From Roseiconus lacunae (GTDB lineage Bacteria > Planctomycetota > Planctomycetia > Pirellulales > Pirellulaceae), in the NCBI RefSeq assembly GCF_008312935.1, contig NZ_VSZO01000015.1, positions 1 to 64,000 of the forward strand: a stretch of 64,000 nt of DNA. Direction: 5' to 3'. The notes under the pieces were generated by a model. The model made no database searches. It saw only the letters and a list, made by a program, of their open reading frames with translations, and had not been told where the DNA came from. This document shows, piece after piece, positions 19,186-27,370 of this stretch. The position numbers and the translations under genes were made by a program. The first letter of the stretch is position 1, and the number at the start of each line of letters is the position of its first letter.

Positions 19186-20541
19186 CTATCGAGCGTCGTT
19201 CCACCACCAGGCGTCGCTGTCGGTCGTGGCGACGAGGTTGCTTTCCAGTTCGGCGTCGACTTTTTGGTCGTGGACAACTTGGAATGCATCGACGGAAACG
19301 CCCCCGGACGCGGTCACGATCCAACCGTTGCGGCCTTTGATAAAGCTACATTCGGGAGCGATCTTGCGAGGTGCGTCGAACGCCTGGGGCGCCAGTGACT
19401 CTTGGTCTCGCAGAACCGCAAGATCCAGTCCGGCATCGCGTTCAAGTTGCTCCTGAACGATCAGTGTCGAGATCACGGTTAGATCCATCAGGTTTTGTAG
19501 GTCACCGAAGATCGGCATTTCGGTCGCCAGTTCGGTGAAGTGCTCGGTCATTTCATCCGCCCACTTTTGAGCCAATTTGTCGCTCGCTTCGGAGGTCGTC
19601 GAGCCGTCTGCGGCGATCACGTCTTGCTCGGTCATCGTTTTAATGCCTTGACCGGTTAGCTTCCAAACGGTGCCTTGCTCGTTGCGGGTTAGGCTTTCGT
19701 AGTCACATGCCATCCACCAGCGTGGGTTGCGGTTGCTGGTATGCGAACCGTTGCGAGCCATTTGCAGATAGCTGGGCAATTCGCGAACGGGGGAATCCAC
19801 CAACGCCATTGCCAGACGCTTCATTTGGTAATCAGCGGCGACCATTGTGCAGGCGTAGCGGCTGGTCGTCGGAACGCCGGTAAACTTGATGACTTGAGGA
19901 CCAATCGCTTCCTTCATCGCCGACTCGAAAACCGCTGGGTTTTGCCCCGGACGCAGACGCATCCGACGTTGCAATGCCATGAATCGTTTGCGGCCTTCGG
20001 GCGTCGACTCGATGGAGCAACTGATGCTGGCTTCTCGAGCGTTTTCGACGTTGCGAAGGGCGATGACCAAGTCCTCGAGTTGGAGGATCGACGCGCCCGT
20101 TTTCGTACCGACGATGCTGCCGGTTTCTGAAACAGTCCACGGTTCGGCCGGGCCGGCGATCACGATGTCGTTGTTCTTTTCGTCGACGTACAAGTATTCG
20201 ATACCGGTCAGGCCAGCCATGTAGCGAACTTCCGCAGGAAGTCGACCACCACTTTGACGCGCCTTCTCGATCGCTTTTTGCAGCCCACCGAGCGAGACGA
20301 GACGTCGGTCGGCGGCCGAGTTCAAATCGCCTTGCGGGGCGGTGACTTCTGCGCGAAGCAAGTTAACCAGTTCCTGGTTTTCTTGGACGGTTGCGGTGCG
20401 GACGATGCCTGCGGGATCAATCGAAACACCACCAACACGGTTTCCACCCCCGTTGTTGAATCCCGCCGTTGTCAGCGAAGCGACCATGACCAGTCCGCTC
20501 ATCGCGACCGCGATCATCAGCCGAGCTTGGGTCAGTTTCAT
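19186..20541 (-). CDS. DUF1598 domain protein, exported
   Basis: The 451-residue protein has a signal peptide (about 1-26), then a Gly/Asn-rich FNNGGGNRVGGVSIDPAGI segment and a long DUF1598 body (for example VRYMAGLTGIEYLYVDE, DIVIAGPAEPW, and a RPGQNPAVFESAMKEAIGPQ block). DUF1598 is a family known almost only from planctomycetes; its role is unknown. Exported, probably surface or periplasmic. It is divergent from the FHA-sigma54 activator at 20858 and is followed by a hairpin terminator. Confidence 0.88.
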   Translation of the reverse strand: MKLTQARLMIAVAMSGLVMVASLTTAGFNNGGGNRVGGVSIDPAGIVRTATVQENQELVNLLRAEVTAPQGDLNSAADRRLVSLGGLQKAIEKARQSGGRLPAEVRYMAGLTGIEYLYVDEKNNDIVIAGPAEPWTVSETGSIVGTKTGASILQLEDLVIALRNVENAREASISCSIESTPEGRKRFMALQRRMRLRPGQNPAVFESAMKEAIGPQVIKFTGVPTTSRYACTMVAADYQMKRLAMALVDSPVRELPSYLQMARNGSHTSNRNPRWWMACDYESLTRNEQGTVWKLTGQGIKTMTEQDVIAADGSTTSEASDKLAQKWADEMTEHFTELATEMPIFGDLQNLMDLTVISTLIVQEQLERDAGLDLAVLRDQESLAPQAFDAPRKIAPECSFIKGRNGWIVTASGGVSVDAFQVVHDQKVDAELESNLVATTDSDAWWWNDAR

Positions 20542-20857
20542 CGATTAAATACTCCGAGATGGAAGTCGGTTGAGGCCGCAATCCAGACTGCAAAACCGGT
20601 CTTTGGTGCGGCAGAAAAGTCACGAGTGGAGGCGGAAGATAGTTGCCTTAAAGAATAATTACCACGGAATTTGCCCGCAAGCTCGTGCCTCAGGCGGATC
20701 CAAACATTGCCAAATAACATTCGGCATGACCGGAACCCCGAATCGGACGTTGCGTCCGCCGGGGCCAGACGTCGTCGACCGGGATACGTATACTGGAACG
20801 GCGTGGCCTGCTCACCGGTTTTCCGAGATGCTGGTCTAAATCGACACCGCAATTTGC
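20542..20857. other. divergent intergenic region, DUF1598 gene / FHA-sigma54 activator
   Basis: 316 bases without a gene. It must contain two divergent promoters. No convincing sigma54 (-24/-12) element or sigma70 pair was found by eye. An A/T-rich patch (about 20650-20670) stands out from the surrounding GC-rich DNA. Confidence 0.4.
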
Positions 20858-23059
20858 ATGACCGAGACGCCGAGTCGGTGCAGTCCCTTTCGACGAGATG
20901 TTCCATTGAGTGACAGCAGCTTGACCATTTCCAGCTCACCTGGTGGGCCGAATCCGACGCAATCGCGAGGTCAAGCCGCTTCGGCTCCCGCAAGTCCCGC
21001 GGCCGAGCCCCAGGGTAAGTTGCCGGTTGGTGGGGTCGAGGGGGCCTACTTGGTGATGCATGCCGCCGGGCGATGGAGTGACGTGTTCCGATTGTCGGCG
21101 CCCGCAGAAGTCATCCTGGGGCGGGCCAGCGCAAACCAGATCTCAATCCGCAGCGAAAAAGCGAGTCGCCAGCACGCTCGAGTCTGGTCGACGCCGAACG
21201 GTTGGGCCGTCGAGGATCTGGGCAGCCGGAACGGGACGTTGGTCTCGGGACAGCGACTTAGCGAGCCGAAACTGTTGCGCGACGGTGACCGGATCGAGAT
21301 TGCCGGGTTCGCAATTCAGTTCGTCCGGCAAATTCAGTCAGCCGATGGTCCGGTGCGATCCCCCCAGCCGATCGGTGGTGAGGACCATCTGACGATCGCG
21401 ATGGATTCCGCCGCAATCACCGAGCGGCGCGCGCAAAGCGGTTACTTTAAGTCAGACGTCGCCCCGCAGCCGGCGAAGACAGACAGTCCAGAGCAGATTA
21501 CGTCGTCCGCGTCTCTGGGCGATGATCGCGTTCGAGCAACCCTGTTGCAGCTCGCGTTTGACTTAGCACGTGTCGATTCGATTTCGCATGCGATCGAAGC
21601 CGTGCTGGATTGTTTGACCGACGCAATCCGGTTCCGCAATGCCGGTGCGTACGTCGTCGATGCGAAGTCGAAATCGCCAAACGATTCCATCGAGTCGAAG
21701 CACTTTACCCTGGTCGCAACGCGGCAAACCGAAGGTGCCCACGGATCGGTGACCTATCGCCGTCCTCCCGATACGGCGATCAATGCGGTCATCGGTCACG
21801 AGGGACAAGCGATTCTGGCTCGCCACGTCGGTGGTGATCGCGCGTTGGCGGCCGAGAACAGCCAAGGGGAAATCGATGCGGTCAGTATGATCCTGGCTCC
21901 GGTCATCGATCGAGACAAAAAGCTGCTGGGCATGTTGCATCTGCTGACGACCGATAGCGATGCGGTGTTCGACGGGGAGGACCTTGGTTTTGTGTTGGCC
22001 GTCGCCGAGATCCTGGCTCAATCGCTCCGCAATCTCAGCGTGCGAGGGAAATTAGATCGATCGCTCCGCCGTTCTCAATTACAGATCAAAGCCCTTCGCG
22101 ATCAAGTCGGCGACAAGGTTCAAATCGTTGGTCGCAGCGACGCGGTTCGCGAGATCATCAAGAAGGTATCGTTGGTCGCACCGACCGGAGCGACGGTGTT
22201 GGTGCGAGGTGAATCCGGGGTCGGGAAAGAACTCGTCGCCTCGGCGATCCATCATGCAAGCAGTCGTTCCAACGGCCCGCTGGTTTGTATGAACTGTGCC
22301 GCGCTGTCGCCTTCGCTACTGGAAAGCGAATTGTTTGGGCACGAGAAAGGCGCTTTCACCGGTGCGACCGATCGTAAGCAAGGAAAATTTGAAGCGGCCG
22401 ACGGTGGTACGCTGATGCTAGACGAAATTGGCGAAATGGATCTCGAAATCCAAGCCAAGTTCTTGCGTGTTCTCGAAGGCCATCCCTTTGAACGGGTCGG
22501 CGGTCAACAACCAATCCGAGTGGACGTCCGAGTCGTTGCGGCGACCAATCGTGACTTGCAATCGATGGTCGCCGAAGGAAAGTTCAGGCAAGATTTGTTT
22601 TATCGACTGCACGTCGTCGAGATCTTGGTCCCGCCGCTGCGTGAACGTGGGAACGACGTCGTCTTGTTGGCCCAACATTTCTTGGCTGGCTTTAACGAAA
22701 AGATGGGGCGACGCATTTCATCGATCACCCCACCGGCTCAAGCGATGCTGCTGGATTATCCCTGGCCGGGGAACATTCGGGAATTGCGCAACGTGATCGA
22801 GCGAGCGGTGGTGCTTAACGATACCGATTCGATCGACGTGCAGCACTTGTTGTTGACCCCGGCCGCGGTCGGGGGAGTCGCCAAAGAGCAGGCGGCGTCG
22901 GATTCGCCGGTCGAACTGTCGCTCGCTGAGTTGGAAAGATTTCACATCGAACGCGTTTTGCGGCACACCGATGGCAACAAAAGCCGCGCCGCTAGTATCT
23001 TGGGGATCGAGCGAAGCACACTCGATCGAAAGCTCAAAAAATTTGCCAAGGAGGCGTGA
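20858..23059 (+). CDS. sigma54-dependent activator with FHA and GAF sensor domains
   Basis: This is a 733-residue enhancer-binding protein without a receiver domain. After a Ser/Pro-rich N-terminus comes an FHA domain (about 60-150; EVILGRASANQISI and SRQHARVW with DLGSRNGT), which binds phosphothreonine. A GAF-like domain (about 210-390) and the AAA+ sigma54-interaction module follow: Walker A GESGVGKE near 451, GAFTGA loop and GGTLMLDEIGEM Walker B. A Fis-type helix-turn-helix ends it (GNKSRAASILGIERSTLDRKL). The GAFTGA loop indicates contact with sigma54. FHA in place of a receiver suggests control by Ser/Thr kinases. The ATG at 20858 is used; a TTG about 20 codons in is possible. Divergent from DUF1598. 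Confidence 0.92.
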   Translation: MTETPSRCSPFRRDVPLSDSSLTISSSPGGPNPTQSRGQAASAPASPAAEPQGKLPVGGVEGAYLVMHAAGRWSDVFRLSAPAEVILGRASANQISIRSEKASRQHARVWSTPNGWAVEDLGSRNGTLVSGQRLSEPKLLRDGDRIEIAGFAIQFVRQIQSADGPVRSPQPIGGEDHLTIAMDSAAITERRAQSGYFKSDVAPQPAKTDSPEQITSSASLGDDRVRATLLQLAFDLARVDSISHAIEAVLDCLTDAIRFRNAGAYVVDAKSKSPNDSIESKHFTLVATRQTEGAHGSVTYRRPPDTAINAVIGHEGQAILARHVGGDRALAAENSQGEIDAVSMILAPVIDRDKKLLGMLHLLTTDSDAVFDGEDLGFVLAVAEILAQSLRNLSVRGKLDRSLRRSQLQIKALRDQVGDKVQIVGRSDAVREIIKKVSLVAPTGATVLVRGESGVGKELVASAIHHASSRSNGPLVCMNCAALSPSLLESELFGHEKGAFTGATDRKQGKFEAADGGTLMLDEIGEMDLEIQAKFLRVLEGHPFERVGGQQPIRVDVRVVAATNRDLQSMVAEGKFRQDLFYRLHVVEILVPPLRERGNDVVLLAQHFLAGFNEKMGRRISSITPPAQAMLLDYPWPGNIRELRNVIERAVVLNDTDSIDVQHLLLTPAAVGGVAKEQAASDSPVELSLAELERFHIERVLRHTDGNKSRAASILGIERSTLDRKLKKFAKEA

Positions 23060-23063
23060 CCGC

Positions 23064-23097
23064 ATCGTCCGTAGCGGAAGCCGCCGAGGCTTTCGGT
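23064..23097 (+). repeat. short dispersed repeat, family 2, copy 1
   Basis: Contains GTAGCGGAAGCCGCC followed by GAGGCTTTCGG. The same core recurs at 23197-23217 and, inverted, at 31537-31560 and 31570-31602. Confidence 0.6.
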
Positions 23098-23196
23098 TTA
23101 TTCAGCCGCAAACGCGATACCGCGCGGTTCTTTCGCGTAAGCCTGGGCGAATGCCCGTCGGTTGATCGTTGAGTCGCTCCATTCGATAAATTCACC

Positions 23197-23217
23197 GAGC
23201 CGCCGAGGCTTTCGGCA
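23197..23217 (+). repeat. short dispersed repeat, family 2, copy 2
   Basis: Partial copy: only the GAGCCGCCGAGGCTTTCGG half of the unit is present. Confidence 0.55.
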
Positions 23218-23349
23218 CTCTTTGGTTCAGATCACCAAAGTCAACACCCGTCCGCTGATGAGCCGAACCCAAACAGGTGATCTGGTCGGAGAACGCGTGT
23301 TCTTCAGCCGGACATCCCATCGGTACTTCGTTATCGGAGCAAGGCACCA

Positions 23350-23694
23350 TCAGTGGGTGTGATAAGCTTTGAACCCGAACTCTTTCAGCCACTTCTCCCA
23401 CTTCACAGCCTCGTCGTGGGATTTCACCGGCAGGCTTCGTTCTTTCGGGCATCGATACTTTAGGTCCACATGCCCGTTATGCTTTTCCTGCTTCACTTCG
23501 CAGCCGAGTTTCTTCAAAGTGCCCGCGATCGTTTCGATCTTTTTCGTGTCGTGGATATGTTTGGCTTTCCATTCTTTGCATTGGTAATGGACGACCTCGG
23601 CCGCGGCGACGGTGTTCGATCCGGATCCCAGAAGATCGGCGGGAAGGAAGCTTGCCGAAACGGCGATCAAAACGGCTGCAAATAGACGATGCAT
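23350..23694 (-). CDS. small secreted protein of unknown function
   Basis: The 114-residue product starting MHRLFAAVLIAVSASFLP has a clear signal peptide (about 1-33, ending VAAA). The mature part is small, basic and rich in Lys and His, with only three cysteines (VHYQCKEW, KKLGCEV, KYRCPKE). No family is recognised. The open frame continues 80 codons upstream, but that part reads through the tandem repeat and lacks any protein-like pattern, so ATG 23694 is chosen. Its leader contains a 17-base tandem repeat (23722-23755). It is divergent from lysS. Confidence 0.7.
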   Translation of the reverse strand: MHRLFAAVLIAVSASFLPADLLGSGSNTVAAAEVVHYQCKEWKAKHIHDTKKIETIAGTLKKLGCEVKQEKHNGHVDLKYRCPKERSLPVKSHDEAVKWEKWLKEFGFKAYHTH

Positions 23695-23721
23695 GGTTGA
23701 CCCGGTGAGAAAATTTTGGAG

Positions 23722-23755
23722 GGACAGAATTTCTGGAAGGACAGGATTTCTGGAA
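23722..23755. repeat. 17-base tandem repeat, two units
   Basis: GGACAGAATTTCTGGAA (23722-23738) is followed directly by GGACAGGATTTCTGGAA (23739-23755), differing at one base. Degenerate half-units flank them. It sits 28 bases before the small secreted-protein start, so it lies in its leader or promoter. Confidence 0.8.
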
Positions 23756-23946
23756 AGACAAAGCGAATACAGTCGGTGTCCGTCAGGGCCGCGTAAGCAA
23801 CGCAACGGACCGTATGGCGTGCATATCGCAAGGCTTTGATCTGCGTCAAGATCCATCCGGGGTTGGCTCGGCTTGTCAAAACTCCTCGACATCTCGACAA
23901 TCCACCGCTGCAATAGGCAGATTGGACCTTCCACGTTAACGACCTA

Positions 23947-25539
23947 ATGAATCAAAACCCGAACAAGACCCCCGGTGGCAACGCCGGTGACGGTGAGGAC
24001 TCGACAGACCCACGCGTTGCCAGACGCGAGAAAATGGCTCAAATCGAAGCGATGGGAATCGATCCCTTCGGTAGCCGCTTTGACGACCGAGACCTGCTGG
24101 GCGAATGCCGTGAACGTGCCGGGGAAATCAAATTTCAGACCGCCGAGGGACAATTGATCGAATTGCCCGACTTCAGCGACGAAAGTCTGGAGTATCGGCA
24201 GTGGAAAAGCGACAACGGGCCTGGCGAGGAGATCGGTCCGACCGTTCGCGTTGCCGGTCGAGTCATGCTGATGCGGACCAAAGGCAAGCTGATCTTTCTG
24301 AATATCAAAGATTGGACCGGGACGATCCAGATCTTCATCGGGAAACAGCAAGTCGGCGACGACGATTTTGCGCTCGCGAAACTCTTTGACCTCGGGGATT
24401 TGATCTCGGTCGAGGGGCGGCTGGGCCGGACGAACACCGGTGAGTTGACGATTTTCGCGGAGAAGCTGTTCTTCCAAACGAAGATGCTCGATCCGCCACC
24501 GGATAAGCATGCCGGTTTGACGAACGTGGATTTGAAACAGCGGATGCGGTACGCCGATTTGGCGTTCAACGAAGGAACGATGGAGACGTTCCTGAGCCGT
24601 ACAAAGATCATCAAATCCGTTCGTTCCACGCTCGATAGCGATGGTTACTGCGAAGTCGAAGGCCCCACCCTACACGTGGTCGCCGGTGGTGCCGCCGCGC
24701 GGCCTTTCGAAACTCACCACAACGCACTCGACATGCCGTTGACCATGCGGATCGCGCTCGAATTGCACCTCAAGCGATTGATGGTCGGTGGGATGGAACG
24801 TGTTTATGAACTCGGTCGCGTTTACCGAAACGAGGGACTGAGCCCACGGCACAACCCGGAATTTACGATGTTGGAGGCGTATCAGGCCTACGGCGATTAC
24901 GAAACCATGATGGATTTGACCGAACGCATTATCTGCAATGCGATCGAATCGATCGGGGGAGGCTACAAGCGAACGTTCAACGATCAAGAAATCGATTTTA
25001 CGCCTCCCTTTAAGCGTGCGACTTATGCGGAACTTTTCCAAGCTGCCACCAATGTCGATCCCGCCGATGAGGACGCGGTGAAGAAGTACGCCGGCTCGCT
25101 TGGCTTGGACACCGCCGGCAAGCACCCCGATGTGATCCGCAACGAGATCTTCGAAGAGAAAGTCGAAGACACACTCGAAGGACCGATTTTTGTAATCGAT
25201 TATCCTGCCAGCATCTGCCCGTTGACGAAACGGAAGCGAGACAACCCGGAGATTGCCGAACGATTTGAGTTATTCATCTGTGGGATGGAACTCGCCAATG
25301 CGTACACCGAATTGAATGATCCGGATCTACAGCAAAAATTGTTCGAGACACAGCTCGAAGGTTTGGACGATGAAGAGTCGATGGCCAAGATGGATCACGA
25401 TTTTATCCGTGCCTTGCGTCACGCGATGCCCCCGGCAGGTGGACTGGGAATTGGGATCGATCGTTTGGTGATGATCTTGACGGGACAGAAATCCATTCGC
25501 GACGTGATTTTGTTCCCCGTGTTGCGTCCGACCGAGTAG
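23947..25539 (+). CDS. lysS: lysyl-tRNA synthetase, class II
   Basis: It charges tRNA-Lys in the cytosol. The 530-residue protein has an N-terminal helix (RREKMAQIEAMGIDPFG), an OB-fold anticodon-binding domain (about 75-180; VAGRVMLMRTKGKLIFL), and the class II core. Motif 2 is RVYRNEG with Arg291-Glu296, followed by SPRHNPEFTMLEAY; motif 3 is GLGIGIDRLVM near the end. DYPASICPL and ELANAYTELNDP are further lysine-enzyme signatures. A 25-residue Asn/Gly-rich N-terminal tail is extra compared with E. coli LysS. The gene stands alone, divergent from the small secreted-protein gene. Confidence 0.97.
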   Translation: MNQNPNKTPGGNAGDGEDSTDPRVARREKMAQIEAMGIDPFGSRFDDRDLLGECRERAGEIKFQTAEGQLIELPDFSDESLEYRQWKSDNGPGEEIGPTVRVAGRVMLMRTKGKLIFLNIKDWTGTIQIFIGKQQVGDDDFALAKLFDLGDLISVEGRLGRTNTGELTIFAEKLFFQTKMLDPPPDKHAGLTNVDLKQRMRYADLAFNEGTMETFLSRTKIIKSVRSTLDSDGYCEVEGPTLHVVAGGAAARPFETHHNALDMPLTMRIALELHLKRLMVGGMERVYELGRVYRNEGLSPRHNPEFTMLEAYQAYGDYETMMDLTERIICNAIESIGGGYKRTFNDQEIDFTPPFKRATYAELFQAATNVDPADEDAVKKYAGSLGLDTAGKHPDVIRNEIFEEKVEDTLEGPIFVIDYPASICPLTKRKRDNPEIAERFELFICGMELANAYTELNDPDLQQKLFETQLEGLDDEESMAKMDHDFIRALRHAMPPAGGLGIGIDRLVMILTGQKSIRDVILFPVLRPTE

Positions 25540-25599
25540 GACGCATGGCACGGTGACTCGATGTCACCGCGTCATGATGGATGCTCAACATGCTAGGGC

Positions 25600-25634
25600 G
25601 CGGCTAACTGCCGCGGCTAACTGCCGCGGCTAGC
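25600..25634. repeat. 13-base tandem repeat, about 2.7 units
   Basis: The unit GCGGCTAACTGCC occurs at 25600-25612 and 25613-25625, with a partial third copy ending GCGGCTAGC. It abuts the broken end of the sulfatase pseudogene. Confidence 0.75.
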
Positions 25635-25635
25635 A

Positions 25636-25928
25636 CGTCCGGATCGCATCCCAGTCCCAGCCGAGGTGCCATTTGGCGTGCAAATCCCCGACAAAGAGTG
25701 GTCGTCGGTAAACCGAATGCCTTGCGATGCCAAGCGGTCGAGATTGGGCGTTGGGATTTTGCTGTCGGGGTTTTAGCAAGACAGATCGCCATAGCCCAAA
25801 TCATCGGCATAAAGAACGACGACATTGGGAAGTGTTTCCTTGGTGTCAGCGGCAGGTACCGTGAGCTGGCAAGCGTACGCAGCGAGTGTGGCAATGGAAA
25901 CCAGTTGCGACTTGCGTCTAGACATCAT
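25636..25928 (-). pseudogene. sulfatase remnant
   Basis: Read on the minus strand from ATG 25928 or 25925: a signal peptide (LVSIATLAAYACQLTVPAAD), then LPNVVVLYADDLGYGDLSC, the standard sulfatase N-terminus. A TAA stop follows where homologues have Tyr (a TAC to TAA change would suffice). The same frame continues with sulfatase text ([26 protein letters not shown]), then jumps frame into [12 protein letters not shown], a motif normally tens of residues downstream. The rest is missing. So there is a nonsense codon, an internal deletion with frameshift and a lost C-terminus. It lies 95 bases downstream of a DUF1592/DUF1552 pair and may once have been its third gene. Confidence 0.85.
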
Positions 25929-26023
25929 CGATCTTGCAGAGGAGAGGCGTCGGAGGGAGAGAAAAGGGGCGACCAGGAGCGGATAAAAAAGATACCCCGT
26001 TGCAGCCGTTGTTGGCCGAGCCA

Positions 26024-27370
26024 CTACACCGCTCGCAAGGCTTCGATCTGTCCGGTGCTGTCGGCAAAATGATCCATCGGGACCTGCAGCAGGCTCGCCT
26101 GGGTCAACCACAGATTGGCAAGCGGCGTGCCTTCGGGCATGTTGATGTGCAATCCCGAGCGAACGCGGGAGCCGCCACCGCCAACGACGATGGGCAAGTC
26201 GTTGTATTGATGCGTCGACCCGTCTCCAAGTCCCGAGCCGTAGGTGATCAGCGTATTGTCAAGCAACGAATGTCCGTTCGCTTCTTTGATCGCGTCCATT
26301 CGCTTAAGCAGGTAGACGTACTGTTCCATGTAAAAGCGATCGACCTTGGCCAAATCATCAATGAACTTCGTCTGATTGTGGGACATTTGATGATGGCTTC
26401 GCGGTGCTTCGAATAAGGACTCGAACAGGAACGGTGTATCCCAGCGTTCTGGACCAATCATGAACGTAGCCACATTGGTAAGTCCGCTTTGCAGTGCAAC
26501 GACGAGCAAGTCACCCATCACACGAATGTATTCACCCCGCGGTAGATGAGCCGCCGTCGGTTCGTCTAGCTTTACCTTGTTGAGTTCCGCTTTCATCGAT
26601 TCGAGTCGATCGATTTGTTTCTCGATCGTACGAATGGATTCGAAGTACTCCGCGAATTTTTGGCGATCTTGGCTGCCCAGTTCTCGGCTCAATCCATTGG
26701 CGTCTTCCAAAACAAGGCTGGTCACGTCGCGATAGTGCTCGATCTCTGACGTGCCAAACAGACGATGGTACATTTTTTGAGGGTCGCGAGTTGAAGGGGC
26801 GACATGCCCGGTGCCGAACCAGGAGATGTTGTCGAAGTAAATCGATTCCTTGTTATCGCGGTGGCTATTGCAACTGAATTCCAGGGTGGAAAACGGAGTC
26901 GATTTGCCGATATGATCGGCGACGATATGGTCAAGTGTTCGATCCAAAGGCCATGCCGATCGGTCGATCGAATACGGCGTCGCGCTGCTGAGGTAGCAGG
27001 ACGCGCATTGCGCGTGAACATCGGTGCCTTGCTGGAACGTTCGGTCCATCCCGGTGATCAGTGTGACCTTGTGCTTAACCGGTTCTAGGGGTTCGAGCGT
27101 CGGCGTCAGTTTACCCAGTGGCGCCACACGAAATGTCGGGTCTTGCTTTCCCAGAGACTTCATCACATTGCCCAGGTTTCCTTTGGGGATGATGTGATCC
27201 GCTTCACCTGGAAAAAATGCTCGGCGGACGACGCCAATTGGCACATAGTATTGAACCATGCGTAATGGAGAAGCAGACACCGCGGCTGATGCCAAGCTTT
27301 CCATCCAAGGCAACATGACGGCCGCGCCACCGACGCCTCGCAAAAATGTTCGTCTACTGGTTCGGCTCAT
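26024..27370 (-). CDS. DUF1552 domain protein, exported
   Basis: The 448-residue protein starts MSRTSRRTFLRGVGG, a good Tat signal with the twin arginines and a hydrophobic stretch to about residue 30. The DUF1552 body includes VQYYVPIGVVRRAFFPG, the HAQCASCYLSSATPYS region, TFMIGPERWD and the C-terminal LLDNTLITYGSGLGDGSTH with IVVGGGGS. The catalytic role of the family is unknown. ATG 27370 overlaps the TGA of the upstream DUF1592-type gene, so the two are translationally coupled. It is the second such pair in the window and is divergent in sequence from the first (17090-18415). Confidence 0.9.
   Translation of the reverse strand: MSRTSRRTFLRGVGGAAVMLPWMESLASAAVSASPLRMVQYYVPIGVVRRAFFPGEADHIIPKGNLGNVMKSLGKQDPTFRVAPLGKLTPTLEPLEPVKHKVTLITGMDRTFQQGTDVHAQCASCYLSSATPYSIDRSAWPLDRTLDHIVADHIGKSTPFSTLEFSCNSHRDNKESIYFDNISWFGTGHVAPSTRDPQKMYHRLFGTSEIEHYRDVTSLVLEDANGLSRELGSQDRQKFAEYFESIRTIEKQIDRLESMKAELNKVKLDEPTAAHLPRGEYIRVMGDLLVVALQSGLTNVATFMIGPERWDTPFLFESLFEAPRSHHQMSHNQTKFIDDLAKVDRFYMEQYVYLLKRMDAIKEANGHSLLDNTLITYGSGLGDGSTHQYNDLPIVVGGGGSRVRSGLHINMPEGTPLANLWLTQASLLQVPMDHFADSTGQIEALRAV

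Larger units (their letters stand above)
23060..23349. other. intergenic region with GC-rich direct repeats
   Basis: No gene is supported. Two copies of a repeat with core AGCCGCCGAGGCTTTCGG lie at 23064-23097 and 23197-23217, the first directly after the activator stop codon. Related inverted copies occur at 31537-31602. Confidence 0.5.

Noticed and set aside
23695..23934. N-terminal extension of the small secreted protein
   Set aside because: It would place 80 irregular residues, partly encoded by the tandem repeat, before a clear signal peptide.
25773..26111. 112-codon minus-strand frame as an intact gene
   Set aside because: Only its last 50 residues are protein-like and they are the N-terminus of the broken sulfatase; it is reported as part of the pseudogene instead.
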